Origin: Croceitalea marina
Lineage (GTDB): Bacteria; Bacteroidota; Bacteroidia; Flavobacteriales; Flavobacteriaceae
DNA: 64,000 bases
Assembly (NCBI RefSeq): GCF_042684265.1
Contig: NZ_JBHULB010000017.1
Span: forward strand, 163,521-227,520
Direction: 5' to 3'
Every line of letters begins with the position of its first letter. Position 1 is the stretch's first letter. The position numbers and the translations under genes were made by a program. Below, one piece after another: positions 34,128-42,364 of the stretch. The notes beneath the pieces were generated by a model, which saw only the letters and a program-made list of their open reading frames with translations, was not told where the DNA came from and made no database searches.

Positions 34128-34157
34128 GATTTCTCATATCCATTCGAAATGACAAAA
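34059..34157. repeat. Inverted-repeat element in stub 5
   Basis: Begins TTTTGTCATTC and ends AATGACAAAA, complementary termini. It contains ACTGAGCGGAGTCGAAGTGA, which recurs in related form at 37330-37365 and in reverse complement inside gltX. Confidence 0.7.
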
Positions 34158-34170
34158 AAAAACAAAGATC

Positions 34171-34908
34171 ATGATTAAATTCTTCCGTAAAATTCGCAAA
34201 TCACTACTTGACCAAAACAAAACAGGCAAGTACTTTAAATACGCCATTGGCGAAATTGTGCTTGTGGTTATTGGGATTCTGATTGCGTTGCAGATTAATA
34301 ATTGGAATGAGAACAGGAAAGCCAGACTAACTGAGGTTACTAAACTCAACAAACTTCTCGAAGATCTTAAACTAGATTCTATTGCTTTCGACTCAAATCT
34401 TAAAGTGCTATCAGAAATAAATAGCTTACACCAACAACTTTATAATATTGGTTACAAAAACTCTAATGAGCCATTAACTGAAAACCCAAGAAGCATTAGA
34501 CGTTACGTAACTTTTGAAGCACCGAGTTTAAAAACGTCATCATTATTAGTAAGTCAATTAAATAATGAGACGATTAGAAAAGAACTTATTGATTATAATG
34601 AAGATTTAAACTTAGGAGTAATCGAAATGAATGAGTTTATTAGTATCGTTAAAGATAAAATTAGACCCTATTTAGGGCTAAAGGAAGCTTATAATTTAGA
34701 GAGCCAGTTTGAGACTCTAGATGCCGACAAAGTAAATATGATAAGTAAAGAAGATCTTATAAAAATTAGCAAGAACACTGATTTTCAACAAATTTTATTT
34801 GAAGCAAATTTTAAATTAAAATCCAACATAAACGGAATTAAGAATAGAAGTTTAACACTTAATAACAGCCTACGAAATTTAATAGAAACTGAACTAAAAG
34901 CCTATTAA
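34171..34908 (+). CDS. DUF6090 family membrane protein, array member 12
   Basis: 245 residues. Module 'SLLDQNKTGKYFKYAIGE'; the helix is followed by 'NNWNENRKARLTE'. The middle motif is weak ('SLLVSQLNNETIRKELI'). The TAA stop and the ATG of member 13 share one base (TAATG). Confidence 0.85.
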   Translation: MIKFFRKIRKSLLDQNKTGKYFKYAIGEIVLVVIGILIALQINNWNENRKARLTEVTKLNKLLEDLKLDSIAFDSNLKVLSEINSLHQQLYNIGYKNSNEPLTENPRSIRRYVTFEAPSLKTSSLLVSQLNNETIRKELIDYNEDLNLGVIEMNEFISIVKDKIRPYLGLKEAYNLESQFETLDADKVNMISKEDLIKISKNTDFQQILFEANFKLKSNINGIKNRSLTLNNSLRNLIETELKAY

Positions 34909-35687
34909 TGATTAAATTCTTTCGAAAAATCCGTCAAAACCTTCTCATGGAAAACAAAACAGGCAAGTATTTTAAATATGCCCTTGGTGAAATTTTACTT
35001 GTGGTCATTGGGATTCTTTTGGCACTTCAAATAAACACCTGGAACCAACAGCGGATTGAAGACAAAAAAGAAATAGAATTACTGACTAGTTTAAAAGAAG
35101 AATTCCAATATAATTTAACTTCGTTGGACGAATCTATCAAGGTTAATAATAAAGTCAATCAATCTTGTGCTGCTCTTACTCAAATCATACGATTAAATTC
35201 ATTGGAAGAAAATCCTGACTTGGTCGATGAATTATTGATTAACATTGGTGCTTTCAATTCTTTTGATGCCATAACTGGGGTTTCTAGTGAAATAGTGAAT
35301 TCGGGAAAATTAAGCATTCTAAAAAACGGGGCAATCCGGGAACAATTGGGTAATTGGTTGACCTTAATTATTGACTGCGAAGAGGATATTCTTTTTAGAT
35401 CAGATAATTACACCATGAATTTAATGCCATTTTTGATGGAGCGGTTTCCCCTGGCCAATGGTGAGCTCACCAAAAAATTGCCTTTTGATAAGAATAACTA
35501 TTTGAAGACTTACAAAGAAAAATCACCTTTCAGGTTTAATTTACCAAAAGAAGATTTAATGGAATTCGAGAACCAAGTATGGCATCATAAGCATAATCAC
35601 GATTATGTAGTCATTAATGAACTGAACCTAAAAGATTTTATTTTGTCCACCATAACTATGCTTGAAAAAGAGCTGGAAAAACAATAA
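34908..35687 (+). CDS. DUF6090 family membrane protein, array member 13
   Basis: 259 residues, last of the array. Module 'LLMENKTGKYFKYALGE', near-identical in DNA to member 10; the helix ends 'ALQINTWNQ'. Middle motif 'EIVNSGKLSILKNGAIREQL' followed by a W is close to the family pattern. It ends 54 bases before holB on the same strand; no terminator was seen between them. Confidence 0.85.
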   Translation: MIKFFRKIRQNLLMENKTGKYFKYALGEILLVVIGILLALQINTWNQQRIEDKKEIELLTSLKEEFQYNLTSLDESIKVNNKVNQSCAALTQIIRLNSLEENPDLVDELLINIGAFNSFDAITGVSSEIVNSGKLSILKNGAIREQLGNWLTLIIDCEEDILFRSDNYTMNLMPFLMERFPLANGELTKKLPFDKNNYLKTYKEKSPFRFNLPKEDLMEFENQVWHHKHNHDYVVINELNLKDFILSTITMLEKELEKQ

Positions 35688-35741
35688 CCGTAACCAAATT
35701 CTTCTCTAAAAACCTGTTACACTAAAACGTATATTTGCTTT

Positions 35742-36893
35742 ATGCAGTTTAAAGAGGTCTTAGGGCTTGGCCATTTAAAAAAACACTTGACCACAACGGC
35801 AGAAGCTGGCCGCATACCGCATGCACAATTGTTTGTAGGTGCAGAAGGGACAGGAACACTTTCTTTGGCTATCGCCTATGCGCAATATGTTCTTTGCCAA
35901 AATACCAATGGTGAAAACGATGGCGAAAATCAAGTGTGTAACGCCAAATGCGCTTCTTTAACCCACCCTGATCTGCATTTTGCTTTTCCGGTATCTAACT
36001 CCGATAAGGTGAAAAGCCACGCTGTTAGCGACCACTATCTAGAAGAATGGCGCAAGTTTGTAAAAGAACAACCTTATGGAAATCTATTCGATTGGTACCG
36101 TGCTATCGGCATAGAAAAAAAACAAGGCCAAATTGGGGTTGATGAAGCCCAAGATATCGTTAAAAAACTTTCTTTAAAATCGTACGAAGGAGGCTATAAA
36201 ATTCTCATTGTTTGGATGGCCGAGAAAATGAATATCGCAGCATCAAACAAGCTTTTAAAACTCATTGAAGAGCCACCAAATAATACGGTTATCATTTTTA
36301 TAACGGAAGATCAAGAGCAAATCATAAATACCATCAAATCTAGATGTCAAGTCATTCATTTTGCTCCGCTACCACAAAGCATAATAGCAAGTGAATTAAT
36401 GAAAAAAGGGCTTGCCGAGGCAGAAGCAAATCGTTTGGCACACGAGGCAAACGGAAACTTTAATAAGGCTCTCGATTTAATGAACAACGATTCCGAAGAT
36501 TTGGTTTTCGAAAAATGGTTTGTGCAATGGGTACGCAGTGCTTTTAAAGCTAAAGGAAATAAAGCTGCTATTCATGAGCTTATTAATTGGAGTAATGAGC
36601 TAGCCAAACATGGTCGCGAGGTTCAAAAAAAATTTTTACACTATTGTATAACCATCATGCGCCAGGCAATGCTAATGAACTTTAATGCTAATGAACTAGT
36701 ATATGCCAAGATACATATGGACGGATTCGATCTAAAAAAGTTTGCCCCCTTTGTGCACGAAAACAATATTCAAGACATCACAACAGAATTGGAAGAGGCT
36801 ATTTTTCACGTGGAACGTAACGGAAATGCCAAAATAATTTTTACCGATTTATCTATAAAACTAACTCGGCTTTTACATACCAAAGCTGCATAA
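35742..36893 (+). CDS. holB: DNA polymerase III subunit delta'
   Basis: 383 residues. The clamp-loader AAA+ fold is shown by 'RIPHAQLFVGAEGTGTLSLA' (degenerate P-loop, usual for delta'), a Cys-rich zinc module ('CQNT...CNAKCASLTHPDL'), 'IGVDEAQDIVKKLS', 'KILIVWMAEKMN', 'NKLLKLIEEPPNNTVIIFIT' and 'IKSRCQVIHFAPLP' (sensor/arginine region). It works with delta and tau/gamma to load the sliding clamp. It follows the DUF6090 array directly and precedes the DoxX-like gene by 12 bases. Confidence 0.93.
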   Translation: MQFKEVLGLGHLKKHLTTTAEAGRIPHAQLFVGAEGTGTLSLAIAYAQYVLCQNTNGENDGENQVCNAKCASLTHPDLHFAFPVSNSDKVKSHAVSDHYLEEWRKFVKEQPYGNLFDWYRAIGIEKKQGQIGVDEAQDIVKKLSLKSYEGGYKILIVWMAEKMNIAASNKLLKLIEEPPNNTVIIFITEDQEQIINTIKSRCQVIHFAPLPQSIIASELMKKGLAEAEANRLAHEANGNFNKALDLMNNDSEDLVFEKWFVQWVRSAFKAKGNKAAIHELINWSNELAKHGREVQKKFLHYCITIMRQAMLMNFNANELVYAKIHMDGFDLKKFAPFVHENNIQDITTELEEAIFHVERNGNAKIIFTDLSIKLTRLLHTKAA

Positions 36894-36905
36894 AAACCAA
36901 CAACT

Positions 36906-37304
36906 ATGGATTTGCATTTTTATAAAAACGCAACAGAAATTGTATTGCTTATTTTTTTAGTAATTACTTTTTTACAAAGTGGAATTGATAAAGTCAAAGA
37001 TTGGAAAGGCAACCTTTCTTGGTTAACAGGTCATTTTTCTAAATCGCCATTTAAAAATTCTGTGCCTTTATTACTCGGTATTATTACTGTTGTTGAAATA
37101 GCAGCTGGAATTCTTTCTATAGCAGGAATAATTCATTTACTACTTCATGACAATAAAGTTTTTGCCCTTTATGGAGCTTTAACCTCTTGTTTGGCATTGT
37201 TAATGCTTTTCCTGGGACAACGAATTAATAAAGATTATGTGGGGGCTCAAACTATTGTTATCTATTTAGTGCCTACTGTTTTTCTATTGTTTTTGTTGCA
37301 GTAG
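36906..37304 (+). CDS. DoxX-like small membrane protein
   Basis: 132 residues with four hydrophobic helices (about 10-25, 53-75, 85-102, 112-131). 'FLQSGIDKVKDW' after the first helix and 'GQRINKDYVGAQ' before the last resemble DoxX/SURF4-like proteins. Function unknown. It lies 12 bases after holB and is probably co-transcribed with it. Confidence 0.68.
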   Translation: MDLHFYKNATEIVLLIFLVITFLQSGIDKVKDWKGNLSWLTGHFSKSPFKNSVPLLLGIITVVEIAAGILSIAGIIHLLLHDNKVFALYGALTSCLALLMLFLGQRINKDYVGAQTIVIYLVPTVFLLFLLQ

Positions 37305-37329
37305 CATCTTTGTGTCGTCATTCCTCCAT

Positions 37330-37365
37330 GTCACCCTGAGCGAGGCCATTGAGCCTGTCGAAATG
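37330..37365. repeat. Dispersed repeat related to the array elements
   Basis: GTCACCCTGAGCGAGG followed by TCGAAATG has the same core as the element in stub 5 (CTGAGCGGAGTCGAA). It lies between the DoxX-like gene and the convergent terminator. Confidence 0.6.
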
Positions 37366-37393
37366 CAGTCCAAGGGAAAATGGAAACGAAATA

Positions 37394-37424
37394 AAAAAGC
37401 CCCAACATTTTGTTGAGGCTTTTT
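37394..37424. terminator. Bidirectional terminator between the DoxX-like and OmpH-like genes
   Basis: AAAAAGCC-CAACA and TGTTG-GGCTTTTT pair across a TTT loop with one mismatch. A-run on the left and T-run on the right allow termination in both directions, fitting the convergent gene ends. Confidence 0.8.
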
Positions 37425-37442
37425 ATGCTTTTGCGAAGTCTT

Positions 37443-37949
37443 TTACTTCTTGTAATTGTCGTTTAAAATCTTAAGGATTTCATCCGTAAGGTCTTGTGCA
37501 TCAGTTCCATAGAGAACGCTTCCTCCATCACCACCACCTAAAATATAAGTGTAGCTGTTGGCTTTTCCATATGCCTTAATTTGTTCTTTTACTTTGCTCA
37601 CAACAGTGTCCATTTCTACCTGGCCGGCTGCTTGCATTGCTTGTTCTTCTTGCTGCAATTGCTGCCCCATAAATTGACCTCTTTGTTGAATTAAGCCATA
37701 CTCTTCTTGTGCCTTCTTCTGAGACATGCTCTGAGCTTTGGTTTGGAAAGCTTGAACCTCTATTTGAAAAGCCTGAGAAATACTATCCCTTTTTTTAGTT
37801 AATGCATCTGCTTTAGTTTTAAACTTAGCCTCAATGTCTATCTTTTCTTGATAGCCATCCATTAACTTTAAGTTATCTACATAACCTATTTTATTTTGTT
37901 GACATGCAGCCATTAAAACAACAATTACAACTACTGCTAATTTTTTCAT
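37443..37949 (-). CDS. OmpH/Skp family periplasmic chaperone-like lipoprotein
   Basis: 168 residues. Signal with lipobox 'VVLMAAC' (Cys at about 16), then 'KIGYVDNLKLMDGYQE' typical of OmpH/Skp, a long Gln/Lys-rich coiled coil (about 40-125) and a small C-terminal strand region 'YTYILGGGDGGSVLYG'. Skp proteins hold unfolded outer membrane proteins. Lipidation is unlike E. coli Skp. It is the last gene of the minus-strand group that begins at 45818. Confidence 0.82.
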   Translation of the reverse strand: MKKLAVVVIVVLMAACQQNKIGYVDNLKLMDGYQEKIDIEAKFKTKADALTKKRDSISQAFQIEVQAFQTKAQSMSQKKAQEEYGLIQQRGQFMGQQLQQEEQAMQAAGQVEMDTVVSKVKEQIKAYGKANSYTYILGGGDGGSVLYGTDAQDLTDEILKILNDNYKK

Positions 37950-38172
37950 CTGTCTGATTTTAGATTCGGCAAAAATATAAAAAGCGATTTCAAATTCTTG
38001 AAAGTTTATGATTTTATTGTTTTTGCTCTAAAATAGATTTTATCTATTTCTTTTTTAAATTATAATTTATTCTGCCTATTGATTTTTGACTTATTAAACA
38101 GGCCTATTTTGCATATAATTTTATTTGACATAGCAATAAGTGCCCATAATAACAAAGCGCTCTTAAAAGGCT

Positions 38173-39003
38173 TTAAACGTCTTTTTTAAGGATATAAATA
38201 TGTGAAGAGTATTCTTTAGAGCCATTTGCCTTAAGGTTAGATTTAAGACCGATCCAAAAAGCCTTTATCATGCGCTGTCTTCCGGATTTGTATTTTTCAG
38301 AAAGCAGGGAAACATAAAACGAATCAAATAACATTGGCTTACTTTCTATAAGTTGTAATCCGTGAGGCTTAAAAAGTTGCTCGATTGATTTTTTAGAAAA
38401 ATGCCAAAGATGTCTTGGCACATCAAAAGCCGCCCAAAAATTACCATAATATTTTGCATCGTATGATTTAAAATTGGGCACGGCAATTACCATAGTTCCG
38501 TTTTCATCTAAAAAAGAAACAATGTCCTTGATTTGTTTCTCAAGATTGGGTAAGTGTTCCAATACGTGCCAAAGGGTAATCACTTCAAAACTTTTACTTT
38601 TTAGTTGCTCTAGGTTAGAATGAAGATGTATTCCTTTTTCCTTTGCTCTAGCCCTAGCATTTGTATTTGGTTCTACTCCTTCAATTTGCCAGCCATGATT
38701 TTTTGCAACGACAAGAAAATCTCCAGTTCCCGCTCCAATATCTAAAAGTGTTTTTTCTGAACTATTAAAAGAATTTAATAACGAAACCTTTTTCTTTAAA
38801 CTATAGCTTTTTACAATTTGATAAAGCTTATCAACTAAAGTCTTTTTAGAATCTGTATGAGAAATATACGCCTCGCTTTCATAATACTTTTCTAAGTCTT
38901 TAGGCTCAGGAAATGTAACCAACATATCGCGCTCTTCATCATGGCGTAATTCAAACTCTTCTTGAGAAACAGAATAGTCTTTAGTTTTTAAATAAGGTTT
39001 CAT
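38173..39003 (-). CDS. Class I SAM-dependent methyltransferase
   Basis: 276 residues. 'LLDIGAGTGDFLVVAKNHGW' near 88-107 is the SAM-binding motif I, 'EGVEPN' motif II, 'FEVITLWHVLEHLPN' motif post-I and 'NGTMVIAVPN' motif III. The substrate is unknown; relatives are often near sugar or lipid genes. The start overlaps the end of the lipoprotein reading frame by 23 bases. 223 AT-rich bases without other features separate it from the OmpH-like gene. Confidence 0.85.
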   Translation of the reverse strand: MKPYLKTKDYSVSQEEFELRHDEERDMLVTFPEPKDLEKYYESEAYISHTDSKKTLVDKLYQIVKSYSLKKKVSLLNSFNSSEKTLLDIGAGTGDFLVVAKNHGWQIEGVEPNTNARARAKEKGIHLHSNLEQLKSKSFEVITLWHVLEHLPNLEKQIKDIVSFLDENGTMVIAVPNFKSYDAKYYGNFWAAFDVPRHLWHFSKKSIEQLFKPHGLQLIESKPMLFDSFYVSLLSEKYKSGRQRMIKAFWIGLKSNLKANGSKEYSSHIYILKKDV

Positions 39004-39388
39004 TATAATTATGCGTAGAAAGGTATTCCTCTTTTATCGCCCGAAGATAAGATAAAACTTCGGCTCTTGAAGGGGAGTTTTCATGTAAACAATCCTTCTC
39101 CGTAGCACTAAAAACCTCAATAGCGATATACCAATTGCCATCTCTTGTTGCATAAGAATCTGATAACATGGGCTCACTATCTGAGGCTACCAAAGCGACA
39201 TCTACTGCCATAGTCAAAAGATTCAGTGATTTATCTGGTATCTCTACCTCGTAAAATGAAAGAAAGTATTCGTTATCATCAATCTTAAATGGCACCTCTA
39301 CATCAACATAGTAATCTTCAAGTTGATACTTGATGTTAATATAGTTGTAGAAAGCGTCGGCATCTTTTGGGTCTTCAAAAGCGAACAC
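38981..39388 (-). CDS. Hypothetical protein, surviving reading frame of an interrupted lipoprotein gene
   Basis: 135 codons from a GTG at 39388 ('MFAFEDPKDADAFYNYINIK' if GTG starts translation). No ATG lies between the upstream TAA and this point. The protein is acidic and soluble-looking, without a recognised motif ('DGNWYIAIEVF', 'SYLRAIKEEYLS'). It probably is not an independent gene, see the pseudogene entry spanning 38981-39523. Confidence 0.5.
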   Translation of the reverse strand: MFAFEDPKDADAFYNYINIKYQLEDYYVDVEVPFKIDDNEYFLSFYEVEIPDKSLNLLTMAVDVALVASDSEPMLSDSYATRDGNWYIAIEVFSATEKDCLHENSPSRAEVLSYLRAIKEEYLSTHNYNETLFKN

Positions 39389-39523
39389 TGTTTTTTCGGG
39401 CAGACCTTTTTTAAAGCGCTTTCCTTAGGTCAATTTGTAATCAGAAATCGTTGGTGCAATACGCAGCGGGATGCAGGCGTTAAAGAACACCAATCCTAAC
39501 ACTATGGCGATGGCTTTTCTCAT
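38981..39523 (-). pseudogene. Lipoprotein gene with an in-frame premature stop
   Basis: An ATG at 39523 opens 'MRKAIAIVLGLVFFNAC', a clear lipoprotein signal with the Cys at 17. After 32 codons comes TAA (39427-39425), and the same frame continues without interruption to 38981, giving 180 codons if the stop is ignored ('SDYKLT', stop, 'GKRFKKGLPEKTVFAFED'). The reading frame is shared, so a single base substitution (or a sequencing error) explains the break. Family not recognised. Confidence 0.65.
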
Positions 39524-39576
39524 TTTGGTTTTTTAATTAGTTGAAATCACTAATATCAAAAACTAGACCAAAACAA

Positions 39577-39592
39577 TGTTCCACGTGGAACA
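39577..39592. promoter_or_regulatory. parS-like site (ParB binding)
   Basis: TGTTCCACGTGGAACA is a perfect 16-base palindrome fitting the consensus TGTTNCACGTGNAACA. It lies in the gap between the lipoprotein gene and the 156-residue membrane protein gene. Confidence 0.78.
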
Positions 39593-39600
39593 CCTCTTGA

Positions 39601-40071
39601 TTAGAAACGAGTTTCTACACCAAGAAGCTCGCCCAAATCATTGGCCTTGGTTTCTGCCAAAGACCTAGATTTCGTTCTTAATAAGGTAAAATACTGCCTG
39701 CCTCTAAAAATTCTTACGACATAATTTTGCTCGCTTAATTTGCCGTTCATCGCTGCAACCGGACCCCAATCTGAACCTTTAGAACTGCTTGTAGAAAATA
39801 CCGTCACATATTCTGGTTCAATACAATGCAACTTCCATTTAAATAGGCTCAAGCCAAACAACTTGAGATGTTTTTTGTGAATATAATCTTGCCTAATTTC
39901 AAAAGAAATTGAATACGATAGCAAAATTAAACTGATGCAGGCCATCGTAACAACGGGCTCTAATTCGTTTATGTTTTCCATGGCTGCAAGCACCGCTAAT
40001 ACGCCAAAACTTATGCCCAGTATTTTCACAGTAAGCGGTTTCTGCTGCCTAAAAAAGATACTGTTAATCAT
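39601..40071 (-). CDS. Hypothetical small membrane protein
   Basis: 156 residues. Two hydrophobic helices (about 15-31 and 38-55) are followed by a basic, beta-rich cytoplasmic-looking region, with 'EYVTVFSTSSSKGSDWGPV' and 'VVRIFRGRQYFTLLRT'. The pattern is like membrane-anchored PH-domain-type proteins, but I recognise no family with certainty. The start overlaps the end of mnmG by 4 bases. Confidence 0.7.
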   Translation of the reverse strand: MINSIFFRQQKPLTVKILGISFGVLAVLAAMENINELEPVVTMACISLILLSYSISFEIRQDYIHKKHLKLFGLSLFKWKLHCIEPEYVTVFSTSSSKGSDWGPVAAMNGKLSEQNYVVRIFRGRQYFTLLRTKSRSLAETKANDLGELLGVETRF

Positions 40072-41936
40072 CTGCCCAAGAAAACCAACAAGACACTGAT
40101 ATCGGATGGTGAAACACCACTTATCCGCGAAGCTTGAGAAATCGTAACCGGTCGAATTGCCTCTAACTTTTCACGAGCTTCGTATGACAATGATTTCAAT
40201 TTTCTATAATCAAAATCTTCTGGTATTTTAATATTTTCTAAGCGCAATAATTTATCTGCGTTGTTTTTTTCCTTGGCAATATATCCTGAGTATTTTACCT
40301 GTACTTCTGCTTGCTCCAAAACCTCGGTGTCCAAATTATGTTCAGCCACAAAATTGGAAACAGCATCTAATCGCAGCATATGGTCCATAGTCACATTAGG
40401 TCGTGAAAAAACCTTGAACATTTTATCAGATTGCTTTACCGGAGAAGATGAAACCTCTTCAAGAATTGGATTGATTTCCTCTGGAGTAAAACTCGTGTTT
40501 TTAAAAAACGCAACAAACTTATCGGAGTTCTTTTCCTTTTCTTCCATCCTTCTAAGACGTTCTTCTTTGGCCAAACCTAGCTCATAACCCTTTGGAGTCA
40601 ATCTTAAATCTGCATTGTCTTGACGTAACAAAGTTCTATACTCGGCTCTTGAGGTAAACATACGATAAGGTTCTTCTGTGCCCTTTGTGATTAAATCGTC
40701 TATTAAAACCCCTATATAGGCCTCATCCCTTTTAAGCATAAAAGGCTCTTTCTCATTAATCTTTAAATGGGCATTGATGCCTGCCATCAAGCCTTGAGAC
40801 GCCGCCTCTTCATAACCAGTTGTTCCATTAATTTGACCTGCGAAATACAAGTTATTCACCAACTTCGTTTCCAAAGTATGTTTTAATTGGGTGGGTGGAA
40901 AATAATCATATTCGATAGCATAACCTGGTCTAAAGAACTTTACATTTTCAAAACCTACGACAGATTTCAAAGCTTTATATTGAACATCTTCTGGCAAGGA
41001 GGTTGAAAAACCATTTACATAAACCTCAACAGTATGCCATCCTTCCGGCTCTACAAAGATTTGATGTGAACTCTTATCCGCAAATCGATTAATTTTATCT
41101 TCTATGGAGGGGCAATATCGAGGGCCGATACTTTTAATCCTGCCATTAAACATTGGAGACCGGTCAAAACCTTCGCGTAATAAATCATGCACCAATTGAC
41201 TCGTATGGGTCATGTGACAGTCGCGTTGTTCCTTTAATTTTGGTGTCTCTAAATAAGAGAATTTTTCAGGATTATTATCGCCCGGTTGAAGAATCATTTT
41301 AGAATAATCCAACGACCTTCCATCAACTCTTGGTGGCGTGCCTGTCTTCATACGACCACTTTCAAAGCCAAAATCAACCAATTGTTCTGTTATTCCTGTA
41401 GCCGCCTTTTCGCCTGCCCGGCCGCCACCAAATTGTTTTTCTCCAATATGGATTAGTCCATTTAGAAAGGTTCCGTTTGTCAACACAACCGCCTTTGCTC
41501 TCACATCTATCCCTAAAGAAGTTCGGACCCCAACAACTTTATCCCCTTCGACCAGCAAGCCGGAAACCATCTCTTGGTAAAAATCCGCATTTGGGGTATT
41601 CTCCAAAGCCAGACGCCACTCTTCAGCAAAACGCATTCTATCATTCTGGGCCCTTGGACTCCACATCGCCGGACCCTTAGATTTATTAAGCATCTTAAAT
41701 TGTATTGCAGACTTGTCGGTTACAATACCACTATATCCCCCTAATGCGTCAATTTCCCTAACTATTTGTCCTTTTGCAATTCCGCCCATAGCAGGATTAC
41801 AGGACATTTGCCCAATAGTCTGAAGGTTCATGGTAATCAACAAAGTTTTTGACCCCATATTGGCAGCGGCGGCAGTTGCTTCCGCACCTGCATGACCTCC
41901 ACCAACTACTATTACATCGTATTCTTTATCAAACAT
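40068..41936 (-). CDS. mnmG: tRNA uridine-5-carboxymethylaminomethyl modification enzyme
   Basis: 622 residues, the normal GidA length. The FAD-binding 'VVGGGHAGAEATAAAANMG' is at 10-28, 'SCNPAMGGIAKGQIVREIDA' follows, and 'PRYCPSIEDKINRF' and 'GQINGTTGYEEAASQG' are family signatures. With MnmE it modifies the wobble uridine of some tRNAs. It begins five bases downstream of the ybeY stop codon, and parS-like palindromes lie on both sides of it. Confidence 0.97.
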   Translation of the reverse strand: MFDKEYDVIVVGGGHAGAEATAAAANMGSKTLLITMNLQTIGQMSCNPAMGGIAKGQIVREIDALGGYSGIVTDKSAIQFKMLNKSKGPAMWSPRAQNDRMRFAEEWRLALENTPNADFYQEMVSGLLVEGDKVVGVRTSLGIDVRAKAVVLTNGTFLNGLIHIGEKQFGGGRAGEKAATGITEQLVDFGFESGRMKTGTPPRVDGRSLDYSKMILQPGDNNPEKFSYLETPKLKEQRDCHMTHTSQLVHDLLREGFDRSPMFNGRIKSIGPRYCPSIEDKINRFADKSSHQIFVEPEGWHTVEVYVNGFSTSLPEDVQYKALKSVVGFENVKFFRPGYAIEYDYFPPTQLKHTLETKLVNNLYFAGQINGTTGYEEAASQGLMAGINAHLKINEKEPFMLKRDEAYIGVLIDDLITKGTEEPYRMFTSRAEYRTLLRQDNADLRLTPKGYELGLAKEERLRRMEEKEKNSDKFVAFFKNTSFTPEEINPILEEVSSSPVKQSDKMFKVFSRPNVTMDHMLRLDAVSNFVAEHNLDTEVLEQAEVQVKYSGYIAKEKNNADKLLRLENIKIPEDFDYRKLKSLSYEAREKLEAIRPVTISQASRISGVSPSDISVLLVFLGR

Positions 41937-41941
41937 AATTC

Positions 41942-42364
41942 TTATTGTTCCACGTGGAACAATTCTATCATTTCACTTTCCTTATTTCGCATTTCAGCCT
42001 TCTCTTCTTCTCCCTTGTCATTGTAGCCTAGTAAGTGTAGAACGCCATGACTCATCACTCTCAATAACTCCGTTCTAAATTCAACCTTAAAGCCTTCGGC
42101 ATTCTCTTTCACACGCTCTACAGATATAAAAACATCACCAGATATGGTATTGTTTTCTGTATAATCAAATGTAATAATATCGGTAAGCGTATCGTGGTTT
42201 AAATACTCTAGGTTGATGTTACTTAGGTACTCATCATCGCAAAAAATATAGCTCAAATTACCCAATGATGAATTCTCCTTTTCTATAATCCTACTTATCC
42301 AATCGGAAAACTTTAAACTATCTTCTAACCTAAAATCTACTTCGTAGTGAAAATCAACCTTCAT
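41942..42364 (-). CDS. ybeY: rRNA maturation endoribonuclease YbeY
   Basis: 140 residues. 'TDIITFDY' and 'GDVFISVERV' precede the metal site 'HGVLHLLGYND' near 111. The third ligand is Asp, not His as in E. coli, which I believe is usual in Bacteroidota. It processes 16S rRNA 3' ends. The last codons (LFHVEQ-stop) coincide with a perfect parS-like palindrome, so the C-terminus is probably dictated by that site. It overlaps the DUF4175 gene by 11 bases. Confidence 0.94.
   Translation of the reverse strand: MKVDFHYEVDFRLEDSLKFSDWISRIIEKENSSLGNLSYIFCDDEYLSNINLEYLNHDTLTDIITFDYTENNTISGDVFISVERVKENAEGFKVEFRTELLRVMSHGVLHLLGYNDKGEEEKAEMRNKESEMIELFHVEQ
41946..41961. promoter_or_regulatory. parS-like site inside the end of ybeY
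   Basis: TGTTCCACGTGGAACA, identical to the site at 39577-39592. The palindrome extends to 20 bases (41944-41963), covering the ybeY stop codon and its last five codons. Confidence 0.8.

Noticed and set aside
24274..35687. Regularly spaced similar sequences resembling a CRISPR or satellite array
   Set aside because: The repeated blocks are the 5' coding modules of about 750-1050-base genes, not short repeats with unique spacers.
36802..36817. Third parS-like sequence within holB
   Set aside because: TTTTTCACGTGGAACG matches the perfect sites at only 13 of 16 positions and is not palindromic outside the core; it may be simply coding sequence.
37950..38172. AT-rich gap searched for tRNA, small RNA or promoter
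   Set aside because: Nothing beyond a possible isolated TATTTTTG on the minus strand (37977-37970) without a matching -33 box.
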